Source: Paragonimus westermani (Eukaryota > Platyhelminthes > Trematoda > Plagiorchiida > Troglotrematidae). From it: a stretch of 64,000 bases of DNA. The notes beneath the pieces were generated by a model. That model made no database searches. It saw only the letters and a list, made by a program, of their open reading frames with translations, and was not told where the DNA came from. The position numbers and the translations under genes are program-made. Location of the stretch: assembly GCA_008508345.1 (NCBI GenBank), contig QNGE01000836.1:27710-91709 (forward strand), in the 5' to 3' direction. Below, in pieces: positions 25,139-37,629 of the stretch (position 1 is its first letter; each line of letters opens with the position of its first letter).

Positions 25139-25367
25139 CTAGCCGAAACCGACTAAATTTTTCATGCAGCCTTTCCAGAACCAACTGGTAATCACTTTGC
25201 CCACATCGCGACCTTCCACTTGGAACGTAGTTGTAGCATAGTCGATATGCCAAAGATCCGACTGAAATAAGAGTGTCCTTTGATTGATTCAAACGTACCT
25301 TTTCACGTGTTGCTTTTGGCTTAGCTGGTTGATTAAGGTTTACTTGAACAATACAGGTGCAAATCAT
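25139..25367 (-). CDS. Candidate 3'-terminal exons with a possible 37-nt intron
   Basis: Two readings compete on the minus strand. Unspliced, an 81-codon frame runs from 25367 to 25122. Alternatively a 37-base intron (25298-25262) with a gtacgt donor and a pyrimidine-rich acceptor ending ttatttcag joins KPKATREK to SDLWHIDYATTTFQVEGRDV and continues to a TAG at 25141-25139. Introns this short are known in flatworm genes. The spliced C-terminus ends GCMKNLVGFG. I recognise no family in either reading. The start is not determined. Confidence 0.25.
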
Positions 25368-28179
25368 AATTGACGTTCACACGTGATTCTCTGCCTCTGA
25401 GTTTCAAGGATAACTAAGACTACATCATTCGCACCTGTATCTAAGATGATCGAATCAGGCTAGACCTCTACGCTCTTTTCCACTCATCATCGATTCATTT
25501 CACTAACCGCGCTTTAAATTTGGCTAGAAATTCGTTAAATCACATATTATCTTCCACGACACTCATTTACCTAAGAGATACGTTGTCAGCAAGGAACGAC
25601 GAGGTTGGCGGAATGAATGGACCGTTTGAACTAAGGTAGGGCTACTTCAATCAAATGAAGGATGTGTTCATCAAAATTACCTGGTTAGACAAGTTAAGTA
25701 ATACAAGAGTTGCAATTACCACTGCCAGTCAAAAAAATTACTGTGGAATACACATGATACGGTTTGAAAAATTTACGTACCCAATATAACAGTGAAGCCG
25801 TCATGAGTTTTCCAAGCTGCTGTGCACGAACTTTAAACTACACACGGGGCTTGCTCTCTCTAATCAGGATCGACGCAGAAGGGAGAATCAAACCGATCTC
25901 TATCTGAATTAAGGTGCTTGTTGATATGACATCTCCGTGAATCATTCAGGCTTAATGACCCGTACTCAAAAAGTTTTATGACTTAGTTAAACAAATAAAA
26001 TGGTAGTATATTTTTTTTAAATGCTTGCGAATTTTAGGTGTTTTCTATAATTCCTTCTCCTGATTTCTATCGTGAGGCAATTGACAATAGGTTGGGATGC
26101 TTCTTTAGACAACAACGTTCGGAGTAGTCCACGAAACCTACTGCGAACCGATGGCGGAGGTGTTGAATCAAACGTTATTGGTCGGAATTTAGTGTAAAGT
26201 CAGTCGGTAAGTTAGAGACTTTATAGCGTTATGCTCATTCTTTGAATCCAGTGTTGGACTTGAAGTCACTGCCCCGCCTGTCTAGAAATTGAAGAAAAAG
26301 GTCCGTGTTGCAAGATAATGTTACCATAAATGACACCTCCACAATTTAGCCATATTCGCGGAGTGTTGACAAAGCTGTGGTCTGGTTAGATTTCGATGTG
26401 ATTTGGAAAAATCTGGACAACTCTAATGGAAACGAACGAACTAGTTGCCACGTGACCATTTTGGTTGTAAAACCTTACTTGATCACGAAGTACGTTGTCA
26501 TCAGACACAACCCAATGCCGGCAGTAAAATCGGATGGAGTTGAAGTTGCTTCGCTTTCTAGACTGTTGTCTCTGCTTACGACGGATAGCAGTAATGCTTG
26601 GCTTTTACTCTTGAAAGCATTAGTGTTCACAGAAGCAACACCAAGGCTAATAACTGTCTCCTATTCCTCCCAGTGACACAGAACTCGGGATACCTTCAAA
26701 TTCAAAGGAATCGTCAGCTGTATTATCACATGGCAAATAACTTACAACCTTAAAGAAAATGTTTTGTGGCATGGTAGGATTTTCGATTTGCCTAGACGCA
26801 GTCAGTCGATCTGTTTCGTTTAAGTTTTCTGTGCAACTCCATCAGGTACATAAGGCAGTTCGTTCACAGCCTTTAGCCGGACCGTCTAGATAGTCTCAAG
26901 ACAATACTCTAAGTCAGCTTATCATTTATTCACTGTGGCTAGGCGATCGGTGCATGGCTTAGTTATTATCTTCTACCACTTATATTTCAGTGGCTATATT
27001 AGTCTAATTGCGCAATACATCACCTCAACAATAATTGCCCATATCTTAATTCCTAAATCACTGTGTAGCTTCATGCTTCAATGTTACTGCCCAATTCACA
27101 CTACTAAGCCAATCAACCAAATGTTGTCCTAAAAATTAGCTTGCCCAGTATGCCTCCACTAGATCACCCAATTTGTGTTCTAAGTTTCAATGTATGCACT
27201 GTATAGGTCACATATCATCTAATTCTATAAGTGCCTCTGTTGTAAGCACTCAGACAAAGAAAATTGTTTCTACCCTATTAACTCAAAATCCGATTAAATC
27301 ATTTTAATGTATGTATCTGGAAGATTCGTCAGTAGGTGGCAATTAGACAGTTATCTCTAATATTCGTCCATGACAAAGATTTGGCTCATCGACAGATGAC
27401 AGGTTCAGTCAGTTACCAACTGAACTGCACAACTGAGTAAGCACTAACTGATTGTTCATTTTTGTTTCCCAACGATTACAGTTTATTAATCGGCAATCTT
27501 GCATTCTTCATTCTTTCCACGATTCACGTCACTATCTTTGAGATGAGAAATCTCTTGTCTAACTGAAACCCAATCTGCTTGATTGCTATTAGAAGGTTCA
27601 TCGTTCTCTCATGAGGTCACCAAACGGTATTTTACGTCATGTACTCATGTATCCAACATTCGGTTAGTAAAGATGACTGAACTGGCCATTTTAGGAGAAG
27701 AAACGGTGTTGGATTTGAGCATAGGATAAACTGCCGTAATTTCCATTAGTGTAGACATAGGCTACATAAGTAGACCAGAGAGTTGTGTGCAGATGAATCT
27801 AATGCGGTTGTTAACATTTTTGTAAAAATGGGACAAATAGTGGGTTGTTCGATGGAATTTCAGTTCACGGAGAAGTGCTCCAAAGCTGAGGTTTAAATGC
27901 ATTGCACAATCGACGACGTGCAGTACCCTACAGTTAAAACATAGGAAGACGGATAAAAACATGTTGCCAAATCAGTGACATGTATAAGTACATCGTTCGT
28001 CATGTACTGGGTTTCATTTTTACGGCAATCGTTGGACACATCAGCGGCGATTGAAAAAGTTCTTGATGGGCCTTCTCTTTGGAGGTAGTATTGACACAGT
28101 CAAAACGACTTCAGTCGATAGACGTCCGTTACCGGTATTGCCTCCATTTCTTACACTCAAACAGTGGAAGACTTTCGGT
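25368..28179. other. No supported gene
   Basis: The open frame at 26377-26676 (+, 99 codons) and shorter ones at 26935-27132 and 27762-27962 have no recognisable domain, signal or splice pair. Confidence 0.35.
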
Positions 28180-28510
28180 TGCCCTTCATTTCCTCAATTT
28201 GGCAAGGAACTGCAGCGTCCTAGAGAAAAACAACCAAACCATACATTACATATCACGAGGGTGTGTGCACTTCGAGTGACTAAAGTAGCTGGCCGACCGC
28301 ATACAACCTTGATCTGAACTCCCTGGAAAATCTGTGGCGTCATTGAACTTCCAAGTATATGAGGACGCCACGGCGTGCCCCTCGGTAGTGGAAATGGCGA
28401 TTACTTTGGAACGAGTATGGAGGGTTGTAAATGCTAGCGAGTTATCACTTCGCACAAGAAACATTCTCAACAAACTTACGGAAGAGCTGTAACGGAATCG
28501 CAGAAGTACA
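28180..28510 (+). mobile_element. Tc1/mariner-type transposase relic
   Basis: Near 28282-28325 the plus strand reads SWPTAYNLDLNSLENLWRH, matching the conserved WPARSPDLNPIENLW block of Tc1/mariner DDE transposases, which contains the third catalytic region. Upstream, in another frame, NNQTIHYISRG (about 28225-28260) corresponds to the DNxxxHTS block around the second catalytic Asp, here changed to Asn. Downstream, VEMAITLERVWRVVN and SLRTRNILNKL (about 28390-28490) resemble the C-terminal helices. The frame changes at least twice and has stops. I did not find terminal inverted repeats, so the element's ends are unknown. Confidence 0.55.
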
Positions 28511-29826
28511 CCGCAACAATCTTCTCTGAATCGGGACGTGGAGATGGCGGCTATGCGATTTTGTTACCGTTATTTTCCTTAACTTGGAGCACAGTTCATT
28601 TCAAATAAGATTTGCCCAACAGCTTTCTAGCATCATTTGCTCATTTGTTGCAAAAATATTGTTACTGTTATTGTTATGTATATATATGAACTGACGTTTC
28701 TGTTGCCTTAACACGTGCCGGTTACATTTTTGGTATGTCGGTTGTGTGAGACCCCATAAATTACCTCGATAAACGTGGACAAACTGTGCAGTAGGGCACA
28801 GACAGCCGTTAAGTCTGCTTTTGGTTGATGGCTGAGCGAAGAATTTATTTGCCAGATGCGTTTCAGGCCTGATGGCAAAGCATGTTTTGAACAGCTGCTC
28901 TTAATAGCTACGTCGTTTCGTTAGTTTCTAACGTTGGGATGGTAGCTTCGAATAATTTGTTTATCTTAAGAAGCTTCGAAGTGGAATCAGTGAAGTGTTT
29001 TTTGAAGTGTACTTAAATCGTTACCTATTTGTCCCCTAAGAATTTTAAGTTATACTTTAGTCCCATTCTCAGCAGTGAGGTGTACTTTCTAACTACACGA
29101 TCGTTCTGTTTGTTACGGTACAGTTCTACTGCGCCTTGTGACACAACCGAAGCCAAGACGTCATCAGGGTTCTGAGAAAAGCCAAGTGGATGCCAAAGTC
29201 CAAACACACGTAGAATGCCTTGGCACTCAGATGGGATGCGCACCCTTATGCCCTCATCACTCCCGACAATATTTATCCCAGACGATATTTACGAAGACCG
29301 AACAGCCTTGTTGACCACTCGGTTGAACTATTTGCAGATGATTTCATGGTAGTCCTAGAAGTCTTCGTTACACGATGCGTTGAGAACTTCGACTTAACTT
29401 GTTGAAATTTGATTCCCTACATTCAGTGGTTTATACTTAAGAGTTCACATAAGATGTGATAAACACAATTGCGTTTTATCGTGCCCTAAAAGAGAGTACA
29501 CTTAAACCCAGTCAACTGAAAACGGATGCGCAAAATCTTTAGCCATCCGAGCAACAGCTGGTATTCTGGAGACTTCCACGTAATCAGACAGGGTGGGGGA
29601 CAGCAGCAGATTACTACGGCTCAGCTTTCTTGGAAGGCTTGATTAAACGGTATAGAAGACCAATAAACAAATTAAATTCCTCCCACGGCACCAGAGGTAA
29701 TCTCTGGTGATCTTACAGGCCCGGCTCATTGGTCATCGTTATAGTGTTACGCCTCTAACTGTTGTGGAAAACCTATTGCCGGAACGTTATTCTCGTGTCA
29801 TAGCTAGTGGACTTAATCGTGGGTAG
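28511..29826. other. No supported gene
   Basis: Frames at 29025-29243 (-) and 29220-29405 (+) overlap. The latter contains SVELFADDFMVV, which superficially resembles a reverse-transcriptase FADD box, but flanking motifs are absent. Confidence 0.35.
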
Positions 29827-29922
29827 AAAGGGCGATCAACAAGACGGGTACTTCTTGCTTGGACAAACTGTACTGTACGCCACAATTCGGAATCCTCAGG
29901 TCAATGTAGCTTATGGATTAAG
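29827..29922 (+). CDS. Candidate short exon, unknown function
   Basis: An acceptor-like gggtag precedes one base plus 31 codons plus two bases, ending at a gtgagt donor (boundary 29922/29923). The peptide includes DGYFLLGQTVLYATIRNPQ and has a natural-looking composition. It is short, and its identity is unknown. No phase-compatible partner exon was found nearby. Confidence 0.25.
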
Positions 29923-32214
29923 GTGAGTGGGTACTCTGTCGTTTTGTCAAGACCAAGTCAAGTACATCCTAGATAATATCTTATCTCCCCCTGTTCTACA
30001 TTTTACAAGCCAAAAATAGAAACACTCGATGGTTGTATTATTCAAAAAAATTATGAACACTGCAATAAAATTTTTTACATCAATCTGTTTGCGTAATTTA
30101 TTGCGAATCATCACACCTGTTGCTTATATGGCTAGAAAAATACCATTTGTAGAGACACGCTGGTGGTTACTATAACCACTGTTACTGGACAGCGAGCACT
30201 TTGCTTTTTGATGAGTTTTCTAATCGTTATTATTTTCCGAGGTCTTAGCACACGTGATTGGGTTGTATGAATCTGACACATGTTGAAGCAACTTGTTTTA
30301 TCCATCACCTGTTGCAAACAAGTTCGACATGGCTGCTACTCTCCGCTCTGGTTGGCTGGCCTTGATCTACCATGGTTCCGCTTTCAACAGCTAACGCAAA
30401 AGCCTTGGTTGGCTGACCGTTCTCCAACCAGCAAACTGCTTCAATCCAACCTCACTGCAGCGTCATCGACCCAAAATACATTGGTAATTTTTTTAGGAGT
30501 GAATTATTACGGCTTCGAAGAGTCGCTTTTTTGGCGCTTTAGTTTGTGGTTATATTGTGTACTTCAGACTGTTGGGTAATAAATTTACACCATTGTCGAT
30601 ATCTGGTGAAAACAAAACGTGAATCCATTGCTTTTCTATGGGGGACGGCTAAAAAATTATTCGTAAAGTTGAAGGTAGCAAATAGGTGCACACAATTTAA
30701 TTAATGTCTTCTTGTTTAGTTGTGCACATTCCTATATCTGCTGGTATGAGACTTCGAGAAACAAACGCAAGTATCTTGATACACTTTTGTTCATTTTACA
30801 CGTGTGAGCGCCAACATGATGCGTAGACAAATCACTCGATAAAGTGTCATTCACAAAAACAGACAATTTTCTTGCTTCATAGATAAGCCACATTTCTTAA
30901 TTTTCAGCAGACGTTAATCCGTTGTCCTACCAATTACTAACATGTTATTTAGACACACAAAATTATTCAGAACGCACGTCGAGATGTCTTTGTTGGTTCA
31001 CTTGATGGGTACTTTACCCGAATGAACACTGAATGACAAACGGCTGTACTGGATCTATCCATGATGTAATAGCAATTGTCAGTACACTTTCTTTAGTTTT
31101 TATTACTCAACCCCAATGTTTGGATCCAGTCTTTAGGAAATATATCGGCCCCGAATTGCACATAGTGTCTTTCAATCCTGGTATCCAGAGCTTTTCTGAT
31201 GGTTTACTGCAGTTACCCGTCGCTTAATAGTCACCACAAATTCGAGTGAATGCATCAGGTTTCAGGATGGGTGTGATAGCTGAGGATCACTTTGAGGCCT
31301 ATTGCCACAGTGGCTCCATTTCACTGACTTCGGCCCGGTTTCCCCATTACGATGGGCCGCATCATTCATCACAACGAAAGGGCTTTTAAAAGCAGCGCCT
31401 TGTTTTGATTTACACGTAAACATTCGTAGTTTTGGTGAACGAACCGATTAGGCTTGATTACTCCAAACAGGTTAAGTAGACCATATTTGGGGACTAAAAA
31501 ATCAGAATGGTCATTGCCGCAGCTCGGTGGACTGGTTGCCGAAAAGGTGATGAATCCAATAATAAGCACATATCACACGGAAGCAAACTTTGGGAATACT
31601 TGTTGATTAAAGGTCACAGTGTTTAATTATTGGGGAAATCATTCGATGAATTTTGCTATCCCTCTGAAGAGTTAATTTTCAAACATATCCATAAGGTTTA
31701 ACACTAATAAAATATGACGATCCTGTGAATTTTTTTCGGTCTCTTTACTTATAAGCTGACTCGTCGGTTAGCTGTCCCACGCAACTGCAGCATAAATCTA
31801 CTCTACACAAATCGAACGGGAATAGTATTTCTGAGAGTGGTTTTCGTCGACTCACTAGAATCGACAAAGACTTTCCCGATTTGTTGGCAAATTTGTTCGA
31901 ACAATCCAGAGGTTTAAAGTTCAATCAGTACCTTGTATAAATCATGTTTTAGAAAGCTACTGTGACTACTGAAACTGAACGATAAACAGACATAGTTTCT
32001 TTTTATCTTTCAGTTCTAAGTATAACGCTATTTGCTTTGAAACAGTTCATTCCCTTCAGAAGTCTGAACAAGACCGTTAGAACACGAAAACTGGCAGATG
32101 CAACTATTTCGTATCGACTCGTCAGTACCAAATTTACAATAACATGAAAAGGTTTTTATATCGAGCAGTCAGGGGAGCAGGGTGGATAGTCAATTGGTGG
32201 TTTAGGAAAGGTCA
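29923..32214. other. Mostly featureless; one weak exon candidate
   Basis: A GC-richer block at about 30323-30483 (+) lies between caaacaag and a gtaatt donor and encodes a Trp/Leu-rich peptide (SPLWLAGLDLPWFRFQQL). It may be an exon, but it is not phase-compatible with the candidate at 29827-29922. I see nothing else with support. Confidence 0.25.
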
Positions 32215-32800
32215 CTAAATCCACGGAAGGGTCAAGTTTACGAGCAATTGTTTCTGAACACACAAGGTCGGCTTCAGTCGGTTGATTGCGACCGCCTCAG
32301 CAAACCGCAAGAATCTTGGATTGGAGTGACGTAATAGGATTCTGAATGCAAAAGATTGGGTCGATAACGTGACCAGTGGTCAGGACGTGTCTTGCGACTG
32401 CGGGCGCTGGTTGCTTGCGTGTTCCAACCACATTGTCGTTCTTCCGTAATACAAAGTTCTGCACCCACTCAGGCAAATGTTCCATCACTCTGGAGATCAA
32501 GCACCTCTCGGTTCTGCTTATGTAACTTTCATTGCAGTTACATTTAAATTGGTAGACACAATGTGAGGTGGCACCGATAAGCTGATCTTTGATTGAAGGG
32601 ACAGGCAGTTTCTGGGTCCGAACTAATACACACAGTTCCGCTGCGTTAAATGCTTTGTTTATTAGGTGTCCAGCAAATTTGCAACGAACGTGTTTTCCGA
32701 AGTGCAGCCTAGTTAAACTGAGTTGGCTATTTTGCTTTATAAGCGGAATATACAGATTCAAGAAGTTCGAACATGAACTAGGACACATATGTCCTTGCAA
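32215..32800 (-). mobile_element. Penelope-like element, 5'-truncated copy keeping the GIY-YIG endonuclease
   Basis: The minus-strand frame from 32800 to 32297 encodes the C-terminal module of a PLE. A linker (LYIPLIKQNSQLSLTRLHFG, about 32680-32740) is followed by the endonuclease core CVYQFKCNCNESYISRTER (about 32475-32535), corresponding to the VY...C.C...YIGxT pattern of PLE GIY-YIG domains, with Gly of YIG changed to Ser. EHLPEW and APAVARHVLTTGHVID follow. One frameshift near 32310 moves the reading to LRFAEAVAINRLKPTLCVQK and NLTLPW (about 32215-32320), the usual PLE C-terminus. No reverse transcriptase is visible upstream, so the copy is truncated. It is separate from the plus-strand copies to the right. 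Confidence 0.8.
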
Positions 32801-33979
32801 ACCAAGTAGAGAAAACCGTGATCGGACAACAACGTTGATGTTTTTAAGACAGGTTTACATATTCATAGAATGATCTGAATATTTCAGGATATGGGATTAT
32901 CTCAAGTTGATAACGTTTACGCACCTAACGATGAGAAGAAAGAGGTGTGGCAATTCAACTGTTGACCCGATCCTAGTGTTTTACCCCCGAAATGAGCTCT
33001 CCAGCGGTCATTTGCCAGACTGTTGTTTTGGTTGTGGTTTAGATTTACTACGTGAAGATTAGGTTTTGAGCAACGGTTTACAAGTTCTGGTTATTTGACA
33101 AGAAGGTGACATAAAAGTCGGTGGGAACCTAGAGTTAAATCATGATAGAATGTCGCACGACGAGTTCACTCACGGCGGATGGGCTCTACTGAGAGGTTTC
33201 GTTATCTCTGCCTAAAGAATAAAATCGTGACTTTGAATTGTTAGTCCCCGTTATGAATTTGCACATTACTTGCGTTTTGGATTTTCAATTAGTCTATGCT
33301 TAGTTCTGTTGTCAATGAGGCGTACTCCTTCGAATTAAATCACAATCGTCCAACCACAGACGGAGATGATATGCACATACATACTTCGAAAAGTAACCAG
33401 CTTTCTGGGAGGAAGTTTTGTGTACCGAATTCTGAAAGCTTCGTTTGAGCGTATGTCTGCGGGTAGAAAGTTCTGATGAGAATTTTTAACCCGAACCTTC
33501 CTCACGAGCATCAGTTCTTTATAGCGTTTTCTTCCGAGAACATTTCAACCTATGCGGTTCACTACATCACTCATTACGGTAACTACCATTCGTACAAGGT
33601 GGGTAAAACGTGAAGGATTGTATCAGCGTCTATCTACTACAAATGTTTTTCTAGTAGGACTGTGGAAAAAATAATGATTCTGCATCTAGAAGAATAAGTA
33701 GGGCGGACAGAGTAACACGGTAAGGAAATTCGGTGTCTGGTGATAGTAAAACACAAGTTTCCTGCACGTGTCTTTGACAGTGATTACAGTCAGCTTCCAA
33801 GCTCGTGAAATCACTTTTAGAACGCATGGACCAAAATGTCAATGTTTCTTCCGTTGTTGTTTGAAACGAATGGAAGAATGACAGCCAAACGACGACGAAC
33901 CCTTCCGGAGAGGCGTGCAGTATATCAACATTCGACTGGTTCCCTCCCTTCGACCTGCATCATCGTGAAACAGCCGGTG
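32801..33979. other. No supported gene
   Basis: I see no domain or repeat. The frame at 33651-33842 (-) is unremarkable. Confidence 0.35.
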
Positions 33980-35235
33980 AGTTGGAGCATCAATCTAAGG
34001 GCGTCAGCAAGCCGGACACGTTTAATTTGAATATGTTTGGTCAGCTGAACAGTCCGTATCGAACTTCCTTCAGTGAGACCGGGTGGTCCCATGTCAAGTT
34101 GGTGCGAGTTTCTCCTCAATGTAGATCAGTCCACATTTGTCAGTAATACTGTCTCAAACAGGAACCTTATCAGGCCATAAAAGAATTGGGAGAAATGCGG
34201 TGCCCGGTATTCACAGAGCCGGCTGACGGCAAGTACAACAGAACAAGCGTCGTTGAGTTCACAAATTATGTAAACAACTGATGTTGTTTCCTTGTTTACG
34301 AATTTTTGTTATCGAGAAAAGGTCTATTTTTACGTGAATTTATCTGTAGCCAGAATTGTGATACAGTTAGTCCACTTAAATACCTCAAGGATTTCATTTA
34401 ACAGTATACAGAAAAGGTCAAGTTTAATTTTTGAGCATTTTCTTGTAGACAGATAGACGGAATGGCTATAGATAGTCCTCTAAACCCAACGTTAGCCGAC
34501 ATCTTGGGAATGCTTCAGTGACAAATTCTACTTAACGGTGCGGAGGTCTTTTGTACAAACTGTTTATTGGTGACATTTTGGTTTTCGTCAATTTTATCGT
34601 TTTGACTTGTCTTTCAACCTTCTAAACTCTACTATTCTGAATATATCCTTGTTTCAAGAAACTGAATCAAGCCGTACTTTAACATTTTTGGTGCACTGAT
34701 CATCAGGTTTGTGGATGGAACGTCATAATGGTCTGTTCGTCATGAAGAAACATGAACAAGACATTATGACATCAGTTCTGCAGTTTAATCCTGACAGGAT
34801 ACAAGCCGGATTTGACCAACACCCTGTTCCATACAGGTAGACGTATGTGTACACGTGATAAGCTGCAGATGGACCAAGAGATGCTAAGAGAAACGTCATT
34901 GGCAAACAGATATTCTAAAAGTTCCTAGACATCCACAACGTGACGGAAAATTGCAATGGGCCGGTTCAAGCAATTCAAGAAAAACATACCTTTTTATTTG
35001 TGCAATTCATGAACTGATGGACGGTATCAGCCTCATTTCGAACATATGCAGCCACCCATTTGAGCTGAGTTCAACTCAAAGTTTGTTTAAAAGTCCTGCT
35101 TCTCACGCTTCATGCCAGTTCACTTTCAGTTAAAGTGACATCTAACTAGGTAGATTTGGTCAACGGCTATCCCAGCTAGTGGAAGAATACGTCCAGAAAC
35201 GGTTAAACTGACTGGTAACAGAACGACTTTGAGGT
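33980..35235 (+). mobile_element. Heavily degraded Penelope-like element
   Basis: Weak but ordered PLE motifs appear on the plus strand in different frames. SKPDTFNLNM and LNSPYRTSF (about 33995-34075) resemble the RT block after the KVHK motif. RQIDGMAIDSPLNPTLADIL (about 34440-34500) matches the DGVAMGSPLGPVLADIF block. NTLFHTGRRMCTRDKLQMDQ (about 34818-34880) matches the thumb region. KHTFLFVQFMN (about 34980-35015) and RFGQRLSQLVEEYVQKRL (about 35155-35210) match the linker and GIY-YIG C-terminal part. YVDD is not recognisable, and stops are frequent. The copy lies head to tail with the better preserved PLE that starts about 200 bases downstream. Confidence 0.6.
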
Positions 35236-35439
35236 GATGGGTCCGCTGTCCAAAACCCTGCATTATAAAGTGATATATACCTCACAACAAGTCAACATAA
35301 TTTGTTCACGGCCTTTGTAAAACAATTGAGTGCCAGACGGACTCAGGAGAAACTAGCCTCACTATTGCGCAGTCTGCATTTCCAGGCCTCAAGCACAATT
35401 TCCAAGTCAACCAGAAAGGTACGTACATAACTTTTCCAG

Positions 35440-37610
35440 TTAACATCTTAACTGTACCACAATCGAGGCGCTCTCCTTCGGTTCCAAGTTTTGTTGCCCA
35501 AAATGTAAGAAAGAATGTCTAGAACTAGAGGTGTAATTCAAGAATCTTTTCGGTTAAATGCAAGCTTCAACTTCACGGTCGTTAGTTGATTTTGAATTAC
35601 TTGAATCTACAACTGTTAACGGCTGCCAGCTGTACTGTAAACGTACTTCCAGACACAGAGGGCCTTTAACGAAGCAGCATATAGACTCAGTGGAGATGCC
35701 TCAGTATAATCCAGATGTCCTTCTCAGCAGACTAGATGAAGCAGCTGGAATGTTTATCCTGAACAGAAGCGATTACATCGAGAAAGTGAATGATATCATC
35801 GCAGACCAGAGCAAGTTTCGTAGAGTTACCAACGAAAGGGACAAAACCGAGTATGCCTGACATCAGACCACTAAGTATCGTATGTCATTGTAGGAAGAGA
35901 AGCTGATAACCATCGCAGCTTATGAGTAGCCACGACCACAGGGTTCTACTTTACCCCGTCTCTGTGAGCTACCAAAAGTCCAAATTTGATATGATGAATC
36001 CGTCTCACCACCCAACAGCGAAGTGGCTGGTGAAACTACTAGAACCCGTCCAGAAGGGGAGTGTCCTGCTCAGTCTACTTGGTACGTTTGAATTCGTTGA
36101 TTGCATACAGAACGTCAACATGACTTCACAGAAACCATGCACATTGGACGTACGTACCGCTGCTGGAAACTCTCAATTTTATCTGTGATTGCGTGTCTGA
36201 GAGGACAATCGATATTGGGTTACCACCACGGAACTTGAAAGAAATTCTGCTCAGTTGCACTTTCAATATACAACTGATGTTTAACGGTGTGCTGCATCGG
36301 CAGACAGATGGCGTAGTAATGGGATCTCCGCTCAGACCTCTCCTGGCCGATATATTCATGGGAAACCTTGGACACACCGCGCTTCAGTCAACCATCAGCC
36401 AATTCGGTCAATACCACCGATACGTAGACGATATATCTATCGTAGCCAATTCGAATACTAATATGTACACAGTACTCGACACAATCGATCACGCTCACCA
36501 GTCAGTTAAATTTACACTTGAGGAGAAGACTGAAAACGAGATATCTTTCCTAGATGGTCGTTTACGTCAACGAATAGACGGAGCTACTTAACGAAGAGTT
36601 CCTAACAAGAGTACACGAACAGGTCAGTACACAAACTTTCACAGTTTTGTACCCCTAAGACAGAAGAGGAATCTGATGCGCTGCCTGACTGATAGAACAT
36701 ACAAAATCTTTTCAGTCGATACGCTAGAATGTGAACTCGAATTCATAAGGAAAGCACTTAATATTAACGGTTACTCGGAACGATTTATCGCCAGAAACCT
36801 GATCACATTATCACCTACACCTGAAGTGCATGAGTTAAGAAAGAAACCCCGCGTTTATTCGAGTGCCGTTCAAAGGTGTCCGTGCCGCAGAATGGTTGAA
36901 AAATAGACTCAACCAGACAATAAGCTGGACATATGCTACTGCTGAACTCCGTATTCAATTCTCCACATCCCCAATTTTCAGGTTTCAAAACAAATATAGA
37001 CTGGCAGTTCAGAACTCATCTATGTGCATCTACTCATTCACTTGTTTCTGTGGAGCATATTATATTAATCGAACGTCAAGACAGCTTTCGAAACGTATCC
37101 GAGAACCCCATCCACATTGGCTGGGACACGGGGAATCACGATCGGTCGACAGTGCTGTTCTCACTCATCTGGGTGAAAGCGGGCACCAGGTGAAAACTGA
37201 AGAAGCTTTCAAAGCGGTATATCGTGTGTCAGGCAATCCATCAAAAGCTGTCCGAATCAGAACACTTTGTACTGCCGAGGCTATCGGAATCCGGTCGAGT
37301 GACTCGACTTGGTCAACAAAGGCGGTTCGTTCAGACGCTGTACCTACCATGGCCACAAATTCATCCGATCGATGGCCAACCGGCGCGGTCAAACCAATGG
37401 ACAAGCGTGATGTAACTGACCAATCAAGTCATCGCCAACTGACTGGCCAGTGATCTTGTTTCTCTTTAATAAGTCTGATCGATATCTCGATCTAACTCTG
37501 CCGACTCCTTGTATAATTATACCGGCCTGAAGATGAATTATCAAAATCATGTGTTCGCCTATATGTCTTTATTCTCATTATCGTAATGGGCGTATTCGAA
37601 ACGTCAACAT
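35440..37610 (+). mobile_element. Penelope-like element, most complete copy (RT plus GIY-YIG)
   Basis: Several long frames in succession reconstruct one PLE polyprotein on the plus strand. The N-terminal block ends AAGMFILNRSDYIEKVNDI (about 35735-35800). RT follows with PSHHPTAKWLVKLLEPVQ (about 36000-36055), QTDGVVMGSPLRPLLADIF (about 36300-36358) and an intact active site RYVDDIS (about 36418-36440). Then EKTENEISFLDGR leads to a thumb region with NINGYSERFI (about 36760-36790). The endonuclease has CIYSFTCFCGAYYINRTSR (about 37025-37085) with YIG changed to YIN, and HPHWLGHGESRSVDSAVLTH. SKAVRIRTLCTAEAIGIR and, after a frameshift, RRFVQTLYLPWP end the protein. A tail with tcgaaacgtcaac near 37590-37605 looks like a PLE 3' end. 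At least four frameshifts or stops make it inactive. Confidence 0.85.
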
Positions 37611-37629
37611 AATTTTCTCACGAAATTGT

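Noticed and set aside
29272..29350. FADD-like reverse transcriptase active site (SVELFADDFMVV)
   Set aside because: A four-residue match alone. The blocks that should precede and follow it in any RT family are missing on both strands.
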